Shown here: piece after piece, positions 10,101 to 22,100 of the stretch
Layout: the number at the start of each line of letters is the position of its first letter
Position numbering within the stretch: the first letter of the stretch is position 1
Source: UBA1724 sp051884615
GTDB lineage: Bacteria; Verrucomicrobiota; Lentisphaeria; Oligosphaerales; Oligosphaeraceae
Length of the DNA: 64,000 nt
Direction: 5' to 3'
Assembly: GCA_051884615.1 (NCBI GenBank)
Contig: JBJEVT010000010.1
Location: forward strand, 1-64,000
Translations under genes and position numbers: made by a program
The notes under the pieces: generated by a model
The model's input: the letters and a program-made list of their open reading frames with translations, nothing else
Told to the model about the DNA's origin: nothing
Database searches by the model: none

Positions 10101-13100
10101 CGGAGTTCGGCGAGGCCGCCGTCATGTCGGTCAAGCCCTGGAACAGCACGCCCGGCAGCCACGGTGGCCGCACCGACTACATGGCCTACGCCGCCAGCGC
10201 CCAGGGCGGCGCCTTCTCCTCCTCCGACGTGAAGCTCACCTACAGCGCCGACGGCTCCATCACCGTGGGCGCCATCGCCACCAGCGCCCATCCCGGCGCC
10301 GGCTTCTACGCCACCCTCACCAACGTGGCCGTCACCAACGAGAGTCTGAACGCCATCAACACCGCCAATTCCTGGGATGTGCCCAACCAGGAGAACACCG
10401 GCGCCTTCTACACCTTCTCCGCGCCTTCCGCCACCAGCTACGCCACCAGCGCCTACAGCAGCGAGAAGACCCCCTCCAACACCCTCCTCTCCGGCCCCCT
10501 CTACCTCTATGGCAAGGCCATGGCGTATCACAAGACCGCCACGAGCCGCACCAACGTGGGCGAGGTCCTCACCGTGGCCGCCCTGGATGTGGCCGCCCCC
10601 GCCAACTACAAGCTCACCGGCGTGAAGGTGCGTCTGGTGGATACCGCCAACGGTTCCTTCGACCCCGCCGTGGCTCTGAAGCCCCTGGCCGACGACGCCA
10701 CCAGCGGCGTCCTCCTCTATGACCGGAACGACGGCTCCTACATCCCGCTGTCCACCGACAAGCTGGCCTGGAGTGAACTCCAGCAGACCGAGGAAGGACT
10801 CCTCTACCGGGAAGTCACCCTGAAGCCCCTCTCCCCCGTGGCTCTGCCTCTGACGGGCGGCGAGGCCAGCTCCCCCGACTTCGAGATCCGCGTGGTGCCC
10901 AGCGACGAATTCCGCTTCGGCAACTCCTTCTACGCCGAGATTCCCGATGACGGACTCTTCCTGGGCGCCTACCAGTCCGCCGACAGCGTGGCCGCCACCT
11001 GGGGAACCCCCAACGGCACCAAGGGATACCGCCTCACCGACACCCGGTTCTACGACCGGAACCAGGACGACCGCTGGACTCCCGGCGAGCCTCTGGCAAA
11101 CTGCGAGGACACCGCCGCCAGCCTCTCCTTCCGCCCCTACTTCGACGGCGGCCGCACCCTCAACATGTACTCCGCCTGCACCAGCAAGCTGGATCTGCAG
11201 GAGAACGGCGTCAACACCCGGGAGATCTACTACGCCAAGAAGAACGGCGCCCTGAATCCCGAAAGCAAGCCCTGGAACGGCCTCTTCGACCGGAACACCA
11301 TCGCCGGCATCGACGCCTCCGGCAGCAGCTACGACCTGGAATACAACGTCTCCTACGAACCCGGCGATGACATGTGGTACGACGTGGGCGGCACCCTGGG
11401 CGTCTACGACGAGGGCATCGACATTCCCATCCTGGGGAACGCCAACGCCTTCCTCCTGCCCTGGGCCATCCAGGAGTTCGGCGCCCGCGGCGCGCAGTTC
11501 CGTGCCGCCGCTCCCGCCGCCGCCGCCGATGTCTCCGTGGGCAGCGTCTCCGCTCCCAGCACCGAGCCCATCCCCGTCCTGGCGGTGAATATGCAGGACG
11601 CCTCCCGCGGCTTCGGTCCCCGCTTCGTCCTGGACGGCGCTCTCCTCCTGGAGACCGTCTCCAAGAACATGGCCGCCGGCGCCCACACCCTGGTCTTCCA
11701 GGCCGCTGACGCCACCCTCTCCCTGGACGGCGGCGCCGCCGTCCCCGCCCCCGCCAAGGTGGGCGAACGGGTGATCGTCAGAGACGCCGAGGGCAACGCC
11801 TTCCTGGTGGCCCGTCGCCTGGACGACTCCTCCGACTTCAATGGCGACGGCGTCTACTCCGACGACGCCATGCCCCTGCCCGCCGCCGACCAGGTGGTGA
11901 ACCTGAAGGTGGGCGGCGAGACCGCCCGTGACATCCAGCAGCCCGCCGCCATCACCGGCGTGCGCGTCCTGGCGGTGGGCGTGGACGCCGCCGTGGGCGA
12001 CTCCACCCTGACCCGCTCCGGCACCAAGCTCAGCTGGAACGGCGGCGCCTCCGTGGACGCCAGCCAGGCCGGCACCTATGTCCTCAAGGGCAACAAGGGC
12101 ACCGCCGGCGACTACATCGTGGTGCAGACCACCGTTCTGGGCGGCGCCACCACCGAGACCCTGCCTGTCTACTGCGCCAATGGCCGGGTGGTCACCCCCC
12201 TGTCCAACATCACCGGCGTGGAGATCATGGCCGTGGGCGACATGCTGAAGCAGGGCTGGTACACCGTCTCCTATGACGGCGGCGCCATCGCCTTCGGCAA
12301 CGGCGGCTCCGTGAAGCTGCCCGCCAAGGGCGAGGTCGCCCTGGTCTACGGCGACGGCGAGTCCCAGGACTACAGCCGCTCCTTCCTGGTGGTGCGCCGC
12401 ACCAGCGCCGCCCTGCCCAACGGCTCCGCCACGGACCGGGTCTACGTGAACCAGAACAGCCTCCACTGGGTGGATGTCACCCTCCACAATGTCAATGGCG
12501 TCACCCCCAGCCACTTCGCCGCCCTCACCAAGGACAGCGCCAGCGGCATCTCCCTCTGGTGGGACGTGGACGCCTCCGGCAACTTCTCCGCCGGCGACAT
12601 GTTCGTGCCTCTCATGGAAACCCCCGCCCTGGTGGGCGGCGGCGACTCCTGGACCTGCAGCCTCATTCCCGACCCGGACTTCATGACCGCCTGGCTGGGA
12701 ACCCCCGTGGACAGCGACTTCCAGAAGAGCCATAACTTCTTCGTCTGCGTCAGAACCACCGCCGACATGTCCTTCGGCGACAGCTTCCGGATGAACGCCA
12801 GCTTCCTGGAACCCTCCGAGCCCGTCTACGACGCCAGCGAATACCGCTGCCGGGACACCTCCATCTCCTTCGGCACCAATCCCACCGGACGCCAGGGCGA
12901 CCACATCACCCGCGGCAGCGTGGTCAGCTTCGCCGAAGCCGTGAGCCAGACCATCGTCTGCACCACCGTGACCAACACCATCTTCGCCAAGGAGACCACT
13001 CCCGGCCAGAGCGTGGACGCCGACACGGTCGTGCCTCTCACCAGCGTCAACCACTTCATCCAGACCTCCACCGGCATCACTCCCTACGTCACCAGCATCT

Positions 13101-16100
13101 CCATCGACCTGGTGAATGTCAACGGATTTGATCCCGCCCAGGCCCTCAAGCCCATGGACGCCACCGACGCCGGCGACCGCGGCCTGGTGCTCTTCCGGGA
13201 CACCGACGGCAACGGACTCTTCAATCCCGATGTGGACACGCCCGTGAACTCCACCATCGTCTCCGAATACGACGAGGCCACCGGCACCACCCGCTACACC
13301 TTCCTCCTGGCGGACGAGTCCTGCACCGTCCCCACCATGCAGGACAAGAGCTCCGACCTGTTCCTGGCCGCCAACATGAGCAACGAGCTGCCCTTCGGCG
13401 TCAGCTTCTACGCGGCGATGGACACCGACTACATCACCTACAGCACCGGCGCCGGAAGCGTCGCCAGCGCCGTGAAGACGGATGTCCTCTCCTCCACCAT
13501 CAACGCCGAATACGGCGACCTGGTGGGCCTGGAGCAGGTGACCACCACCGGCGGTCTCCTGGTGCAGTCCGCCGGCTCCTCTGTCACCGGCTACCAGCGG
13601 ATCACCCTGAGCCGCACCCTCAACGGAGCCTACGAGATCACCTGGAACGGGAAGAAGTACATCCTCACCGACCTCACCAAGCCCGTGACCTTCACGCTGG
13701 GCGAGGGTGATTCCTCCATCACCATCACCTTCGATCCTCAGCGCTTCTTCCAGGAAGACGCGCTGGCCTACTCCACCGCCTGCGCTCCCGTGGACGCCCT
13801 GACCGGCGACGCGGTGCCCCTGGGCAGCCCCCTCGTCAGCCTGGCCGGCTCCACCGAATGCCTCTACACCGACGTGGACATGGACGGCCGCTTCACCCTG
13901 GGCGTGGACAAGCTGAACCAGACCGACTCCTCCATGACCATCAGCGCCGCCGACCACCTCGCCTTCTTCGACGTGGATGGCGATGGCGTCTGGGAGGACA
14001 ACGAGCCCGTCTTCTTCGACACCGACGGGGTCTACACGCTGCCCTGGATGGATGCCGTCCTGGATACCGACGCCCTGGCCAGCCAGGGCCCCGGCTCCGT
14101 GGCCATCACCCTGGACAACGACGAGCTGGCCGCTCTGCCCGAGACGCCCATGGCCGGCGGCGACTTCGAGGATGGCGTCCTCTACCTCTTCTACCTGGAT
14201 GTGGACGGCGATCCCAACCGGAACTTCGATCCCTTCCACGACGTGATCATCGCCCGGAAGGGCGACGGCACCACCATGCCCGCCCATGAACTGCTGGCCA
14301 CCGACCAGGTGGTGCTGGCGCCCTCCTTCGCCCAGGACGGCCAGGAATTCCTGGTGGACGAGCATGTGGGCGAGACGCTCCGCGTCTTCGTGGACACCGA
14401 CTACCTGAAGCTCAGCACTCCCGCCGGCGAACAGTACGCCCAGGAGAACGCCCTCATCCTCTCCGTGGACGACACCTGGGAGGACATGACCATGGCCTGG
14501 GACTTCCTGGTGAATGGCGACCGCACCATCCGCCGCATCACTCCTGACGCCGAAAGCCCCGACTACGCCACCGCCACCAGCGCCATGAGCGCCATCATCG
14601 GACTGGACATCGCCAACAGCGGCGCCCCCGATGTGACCCTCTCCAGCGTCCGGGTGAACTTCAGCAATGTCAGCGGCTGGGTCACCAGCGACTTCTGCAG
14701 CCTCTCCAAGGACGAGACCTCCGGCGTCCAGCTGTGGCGCGACATGGACGGCAACGGCATCTTCGATCCCGCCGTGGACGCCCAGGTGCCTCTGGCAGGC
14801 GCTCCCTCCTGGAGCCAGAACGGCCTCGCCCAGTCCGTCACCCTGGCCCCCGCCTCCCTCAACGACATCACCGGGGAAACCCAGGACGGCCTCTATGACT
14901 TCTTCGTGGTGGTCATTCCCAGCGTGACGGCCAACAACACCCAGCTCACCAACGACGGCGACAAGTTCACCGCCTATGTGGGCGCCGGCGACGTCTCCCT
15001 GAACAAGACCCTCACCCAGAGCGCCGCCGTCACCACCGGCGTGGTCACCATCGACTCCAAGCCCCCGCAGCTCACCTCCTCCGTGGCTCTGGCCGCCTAC
15101 GGTCAGCTGCTGGACACCGTGACCCTGATCTTCGACGAGGGCATGAAGCGGCTGCCTCTGGCCGATCCCTCCGTCTGGACGGTCACCGACAGCGTCACCG
15201 GCACGGATTACGCGGTCACCGAGTGGTCCCTGGCTTCCAGCGGCAAGGCCGTGACTCTCACCCTGGCCGCCGCCGAGGGCAAGACTCTCGCCGACTACTC
15301 CAACGCCGACGTGAAGATCACCGCCGCCTTCACCCTGGAATCCGCTCTGCTGGATTGGGCCGGCAACCCCGCCCAGATCGTGGCGGCCGTGGCCACCAGC
15401 CAGGCCGATCCCATCGATCCCGAGGATCCCGAAGGCCCCGTGGTGCCCCCGACTCCCATCGATCCCGAGGATCCCGAGGATCCCACCACGGAGGATTCCG
15501 ACCTGGATGGCATCGCGGACGAATGGGAGCTGAAGTGGTTCGGCGACCTCACCACCGCGGATGACGCCACCGACTTCGACCAGGATGGCCTCCCCGACCT
15601 CTACGAGTTCAAGCTGGGCTTCAATCCCACCGTGAAGGTCACCCCCAACCGCGCCCACTTCGTGATGCTGGAGAACGGCAGATACCTGCGCGTCGTCCAG
15701 GACGCCAAGGGACGCTTCTTCCTCTACAACACCACCACCGAAGTCACCGACATGGTCCAGGATCTGGCCTTCTTCCGCACCGCCCTGGACGGCGAGGTGG
15801 ACTACGATGGCGACGGCCTCGCCAACGAGGACGAGCTGGTCATCTTCGGCACCGACCCGTCTCTCAAGGACACCGACGGCGACAGCCTCTCCGACTGGGA
15901 GGAGTGCATGGTGGGCACCGATCCCACCAACCCGGCGGATCCCTGGTACAACCGCGGTCTGGACCTCATCACCCGGGCGCACCAGGCCTACGTCCTGGCC
16001 TACGACGAGCTCACCAACTCCTTCGAGATGCAGGCCAGCAGCGTCGCCGAGCGCACCGCTCCCTACGCCGTGGTGGAGGACTTCAACGAGATGGTCTCCG

Positions 16101-19100
16101 ACCTGTCCGCCTGGTCCGGCGAACTCTGGTTCAACCTGGACGCCGAGTCCAGCCTGGAGGGAACCCTCTTCCAGAAGACCGCCGACCGCACCGGCGCCAA
16201 GGCCGACTTCTGGTTCGGCCTGAAGGACGGCAAGCTGACCCTCACCGTGAAGGACTCCCTGTCCCTCACCAAGACCAAGACCTTCACCCTGGATTGGCAG
16301 GTGCCCGTCCAGAAGTGGGTCCACGCCGCCTTCGTGGTGGAGCAGGCGGAGTCCACCCGCGCCCAGGTGAAGATCCTGGCCTATGTGGATGGGCAGGAGC
16401 ACCTCCTCGACTCCGGTCTCGTGGCCGCCAAGCTGGGCGCCAGCTCCGAGGACGGCGACCTGGTCTTCGGCGACCTGGACACCGCCGCCAGCCGCCTCTC
16501 CGTGATGCTGGACGAAGTCCGCATCTGGAACAAGGTGCTGGCTCTGGATGACGTCCGGGTGAGCCGCGACGTCTTCCTGGCCGCCGACACCGCCGACCTG
16601 GCCGCCTACTTCAACTTCAACTACACGATCGCCTCCGGCAAGAAGGTCTCCGCGGTCACCTACAAGACCCGCGCCGACCTGGCGTCCGCCCTCTCCGCCG
16701 CCACCAGCAATCTGCAGCAGGCCCGGCAGAACTACTACGAGGTTCTGGAGACCTACGAGGAGACCTCCAATCCCTCCGACGACCTGAAGAACCAGATGGC
16801 CTCCGCCGAGTCCTGGTACCTCTCCGCCCAGAACTACTACCGCATGGCCCAGAACGCCTACCAGCAGGAAATGGCCACCGACGGCATGACCGCCTCCCTC
16901 ATGGGACAGGCGTGCCTCTCCATCACCGACTCCGAGGAGTACCAGAATGGCGACTCCGACGGCGATGGCATCGCGGACTGGTGGGAATACTCCTTCTTCG
17001 GCGACCTCGTCACCGCGGATGAATCCACCGACAACGACGGCGACCTGCTCTCCGACTACTACGAGTATCTGCTCCGTGGCGAAGGCGCGGATCCCACCGA
17101 CAAGTTCTCCCTGGTGGGCGACGGCGAAACCCTGGACGGCGACGCCGACTCCGATGGCGACGGCCTCACCAACGCCGAGGAAATGAGCTACGGCACCGAT
17201 CCTCTCAACGTGGATTCCGACGACGACGGCGTCTCCGACAAGATCGAGATCGCCTTCGACGCCAACCCGCTCCATCCCATGTCCGTGGTGGTCCTCAAGT
17301 CCACCGGCATGCCTCTGGACGGCGTCACCTGGGACGAGGTGAAGGACACCGACTGGGGTCTCTACCGCTCCACCGAGGCTCCCAGCCGCTCCCTGGATCT
17401 GGGCGCCCTGGACGGCGACCTGGAACTGCCCTATCCCGACCGCTTCGCCGTGGGCACCATGGTGAAGGGACGCTACGACAAGGTCTACTCCGGCGACTTC
17501 ACCCTGGAGATGTGGGTCAAGGCCCAGGACGGCAGCAACGGCGTCCTCTTCGAGACCCGCGCCGCCGACACCGGCTGGGGCTGGAGATTCCTCCTGGACA
17601 ACGGCATCCCCAAGGGCGAGATCTTCAACGCCTACGGAGAAGTGGTGGCCATCGTGGGCGGACAGGGCTCCACCCCCGCCCTCCAGCCCGATGTCTGGAC
17701 CTACCTGGCCCTCAACTGGAACAGCGAGGCCCGCACCATCAGCATCTACCGGGACAAGATCGCCTACATCGCCTCCTTCCCCGTGGGCTATGAGGTGGAC
17801 TTCGGCGAAACCGCCGAATACGCCCGCATCGGCAAGGTGGAGGGCGTGGCCATCGACGAGTTCCGCTTCTGGGGCGAGACCCGCTCCGCCGAACAGGTGG
17901 AATACTGGGCCGACCGCATCGTGCCCAGCCCCCTCAACGCCATCATCTCCTACGCCCGCGAACGGGATGACCTGGGCAACCTCACCGAACAGCGCTACAT
18001 GGAACGGGACTACCAGCTCCGCGCCAACTACCGCTTCGACGACGGCGGCAAGTCCGTGGAGGACTTCGCCCACTTCCAGGAGGCCGGCTATGACGTCACC
18101 GTGGCCGACGGCGCCATCTTCGACTTCAACGACGGCGCCAAGAAGATCGGCGGCGTGGACGACGTGGACGGCGACGGCATCCCCGAATGGTGGATGAAGA
18201 CCTGGAAGCTCAACACCTTCCCCAACGCCAACGCCAACAACGCCTTCACCGGCTGGCTGCAGGTGCCCGGACACCAGTACACCTACAGCGGCAGCAGCGA
18301 CTGGCGCAACATGCTCATGTGGGAGGACACTTCCATCGTGGGCCTCTACGGATACCAGTACGGCGTGGGCTACACCAGCCTGGGCGGCGCCATCGACTAC
18401 ACCGCCACCTGGAACCAGGGCCGCATCACCGGCGTGACCTACTCCAAGAGCGGCTTGGGTGAAGTGGGCGGCGCCAAGCCCGACGGCGGATACGTCGCGG
18501 ACAACCACCAGCTGGGCGTGGACATGGCCTATGTGACCATGCACAAGTACATCAACCTGGCCGTGGCCCCCAAGGAGGCCTACATGTCCACGGTGACCAC
18601 CCTGGGCGCCAGCATCTCCGCCATCATCATCAACTCCCATACCCTCACCGACGAGGAGAGGGCCTCCGGATACAACCTGGCCGAATACCTCAAGGCAGGA
18701 CGCAACCAGGTGGTGGTGGTCTGGTCCCGCAGCGTCTACAACACCGTCAAGTTCAAGGTGGGTGACACCGAGTACGAGCGCGACTACTTCAACGGATCCG
18801 TGGATCTGGATCTGAACGTGGACGGCAGCCTGGCCATCGCCAAGGGCCACGACTACCGCTACGACCCGCGCGCCGTCTGGTACTACCGCGCCACCACCAA
18901 GGACTACAACGTCAACGCCATGAGCGCCTCCTTCGGCAACGTGGGCGCGGACAACAACGGGTACGTCCTCAACTACTCCATCGTGGGAACCTCCCTGGAT
19001 CCCTACGCCTACCAGTACGGCGCCCTGAACGACAAGGACAACGACGGCATCGACCTCTACAACGAGTACCTCATCGGCAGCAACCCCGCCAGCCGGGATT

Positions 19101-22100
19101 CCGACAACAACGGCATCTTCGACGGCAAGGAAGACTACGATGGAGACGGCATCATCAACGCCATCGAAATCTCCACCCTCTATACAGATCCTCTCTGCAT
19201 GGACACGGACAACGACGGCGTCACCGATTCCGCCGAACGGGCCAGCGCCAGCAATCCCAGCGACTGGAACAGCCCCGCCAACTACCTCTTCCTCCAGACC
19301 GACGGAAGCCAGGACGGCTATCTCCAGATGCCTCTCCAGAGCCGCTTCGCCCTCTCCACCTTCACCCTGGAAGCCATGGTCTACGCCGTGGAACCCACCC
19401 AGGGCGGCCTGATCCTCCAGAGGGTCGTGGGCACCGTGAACGAGGACAAGCCTCTCCTGAACTACGAGCTGGGTCTCAACAAGGACGGCAAGCCCTATGT
19501 GGCCTTCTCCGACAAGGAGGGCGACACCAGCGGACGCACGCTGGCCGCTCCCTATGCGGTGGACGCCGAGACCTGGACCCACCTGGCCGCCACCTTCGAC
19601 GCCGACACCAACATCATCAACCTCTACGTGGATGGTGTCCAGGTGGCCAGCGGACTGGCCTCCAGCCAGCCCATCACCAGCGGTCCCGCCCTGGTCTACA
19701 CCCGGGCCGGCGCCGGATTCCAGGGCGGCATCGACGAGCTGCGCTTCTGGGATGTGGTGCGCACCCCCGCCCAGGTGCAGGAGAACATGGATGTGGTCCT
19801 CAGCGGACTGGAGGACGGCCTGGTGGCCTACTACCGGTTCGACGACGCCAATCTGCCCAAGCGCGCCGCCCTGGCCGGGGCCAGCGACGCCGAACTCCGG
19901 GCGGATCCCAGCCTCTATCCCACCTACCTCTACTGCGCCGACAGCAACGCCATCAACGCCTTCGACTGGCGCAACCAGTGGCGCAACGCCGCCACGCTCC
20001 ATGGCACCGCCACGGTGGTGGAGGATCCCGAGCACTCCAGCTCCTTCGACGTGGGCATCTACGCCTACTCCAACGGCACCCAGGAGGGTGACGAGGATCC
20101 CGGCTTCGCCTATCTGGCGCCCGCCGGCAGCGGCCTGGCCAGCGACATCCTCCAGGCGGTGATCCTCTCCTACCCCGCCACCGCCGCTACCGACAACGTG
20201 ACCTACAAGTACTTCTGGGTGAAGAGCAGCGCGGAAGGCTATCCCGTGGACAGCCTGATGTACTCCTCCGACAGCCTCTACGAGGTGGCCACGGGCAGCG
20301 CCCTCAGCGAAAGCCTGATGCTGGGCACCGGCGCGGAACTGGAACTGGAAACCGCCGGCGTCTCCGTGGGCGAGCACATCCAGCTCATCGTGGCGGCCGT
20401 GAACTCCGACGGCGTCACCAGCGTCCTCAGCGCCTCCAAGGTCATCACCCTGAAGGCCGCGGACGCCGACCACACCGTGCCCGCCTCCCTGGTGCTGGTC
20501 TCCCCCACCCAGGACAAGGATGGCATCGCCCCCGGCAGCGTCCTGGAAGTCAAGGTGCGGAACACCAACGACTTCGCGGGCATTGTCCATGTGGCCTGGT
20601 ATCGGAACATGGTCCTCACCAAGACCGCCACCAAGACCATCGGCGCCAACGCCACCGTCAGCCTCACCATGAACGACACCAGCAAGGTGCAGCTGAGTGA
20701 TGTCTGGTCCTTCAAGGTCTGGCTGGAACGGGAGGATTCCTCCGCCCGCTCCAAGGCCATCCCGCCCGCGCCCGCCGCCGACGGCACCATGGTCAAGGCC
20801 GAGTGGATCTACCTCCAGGTCGGCACCGGCTTCGATGAGGAGATCGCCGACAGCGGCAAGAAGACCTACGGAGCGCCCACCATGCCCACCAGCGTGAAGC
20901 TGACCCCCGTGGATCCCGACACCAACTCCATCCTCACGGCGAAGGCCACCGGCTCCACCTGCAAGTATGCCTTCAACTACTACTACCAGTGGTACTACAA
21001 GGCCAATACTTCCTCCGGATACGTCCTGGCGATCGGACAGGATCTGCCCTTCTGGCAGCCCGCCGTCTCCGACATCTCCGATGACATCGGCACCACCGAG
21101 GCCGGATTCTCCACCTACTCCCTGGATGCCGGCGACCAGGTCTACTGCGCCGTCTACGCCATGAACATCTACGGCGAGAAGTCCCGCGCCACGGTCTCCA
21201 ACGTGGTGGTCATCGAGGAGGACACCTCCTCCACCGCATACTACGAGCTCAACGACGACTACGAGCACGCCCGGCCCATCTACGCCAAGACCACTTGGCT
21301 GAGCACCAGCGATCCCAACATCCAGGCCCATACCTTCAAGTCCGTGGAGGATGACGACTGGGTGAAGTTCGTGGTGCCCCAGGGGACCGACAACCGGAAG
21401 ATGCTGGTGACCTTCGAGACCAACACCGGTGTCATGTACACCCATGGATTCAACTTCGACAACGCCTGCATCCCCGACACCGCCCTGGAACTCTACAAGG
21501 AAGGGGCGAACGGCAAGCTGGGCGAACTGGTGGAAGTGGTCCGCGACTTCAGCTCCAACGACAACAGCGGCGACTGCACCCGCCTCGCCCGCTTCGAGAA
21601 GATGGCCCTGGATCCCGGCATCTACTACATCCATGTCTTCGACCAATGCCGCGACGGCAACGACGTGGGCGTGGTCTACTACATGCACCTGTATATGGAA
21701 CGGGAAGCCTGGAACGGCGACGAGATCACCTGGGATGGCGACCAGGACCAGCAGGAGCTGATCCTGACGCCCGCCACGCCCGGCGCCTCCGACAACCTGG
21801 TGGCCAAGCTCAACGTCTCCGCCTACACTCCCGAGGGCGACCGCATCACCGACTACCGCTACCTCTGGTACCGGAACGGCGTGGTGGTGCCTCTCAAGGG
21901 CGTCACCAGCGTGGAAAGCTACGCCACCAGCCGCTACCGCCAGGAGCAGGCCGTGAAGGACGCCGACACCATCCCCGCCGACATGACGGCCGAGGGCGAT
22001 GTCTGGCAGTGCGTGGTCTACCCGTACTCCAAGGTGTACGGCTACGGCGACCCCGTCTTCTCCAACCAGGTGAGCGTGGGCTCCTCCAGCTGGCAGATGA

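Noticed and set aside
4184..21688. A 5,834-codon open frame antisense to the giant gene
   Set aside because: It is in register with the sense codons and exists only because TTA, CTA and TCA are avoided; its translation is low-complexity Gly/His/Val and has no domain or ribosome binding site.
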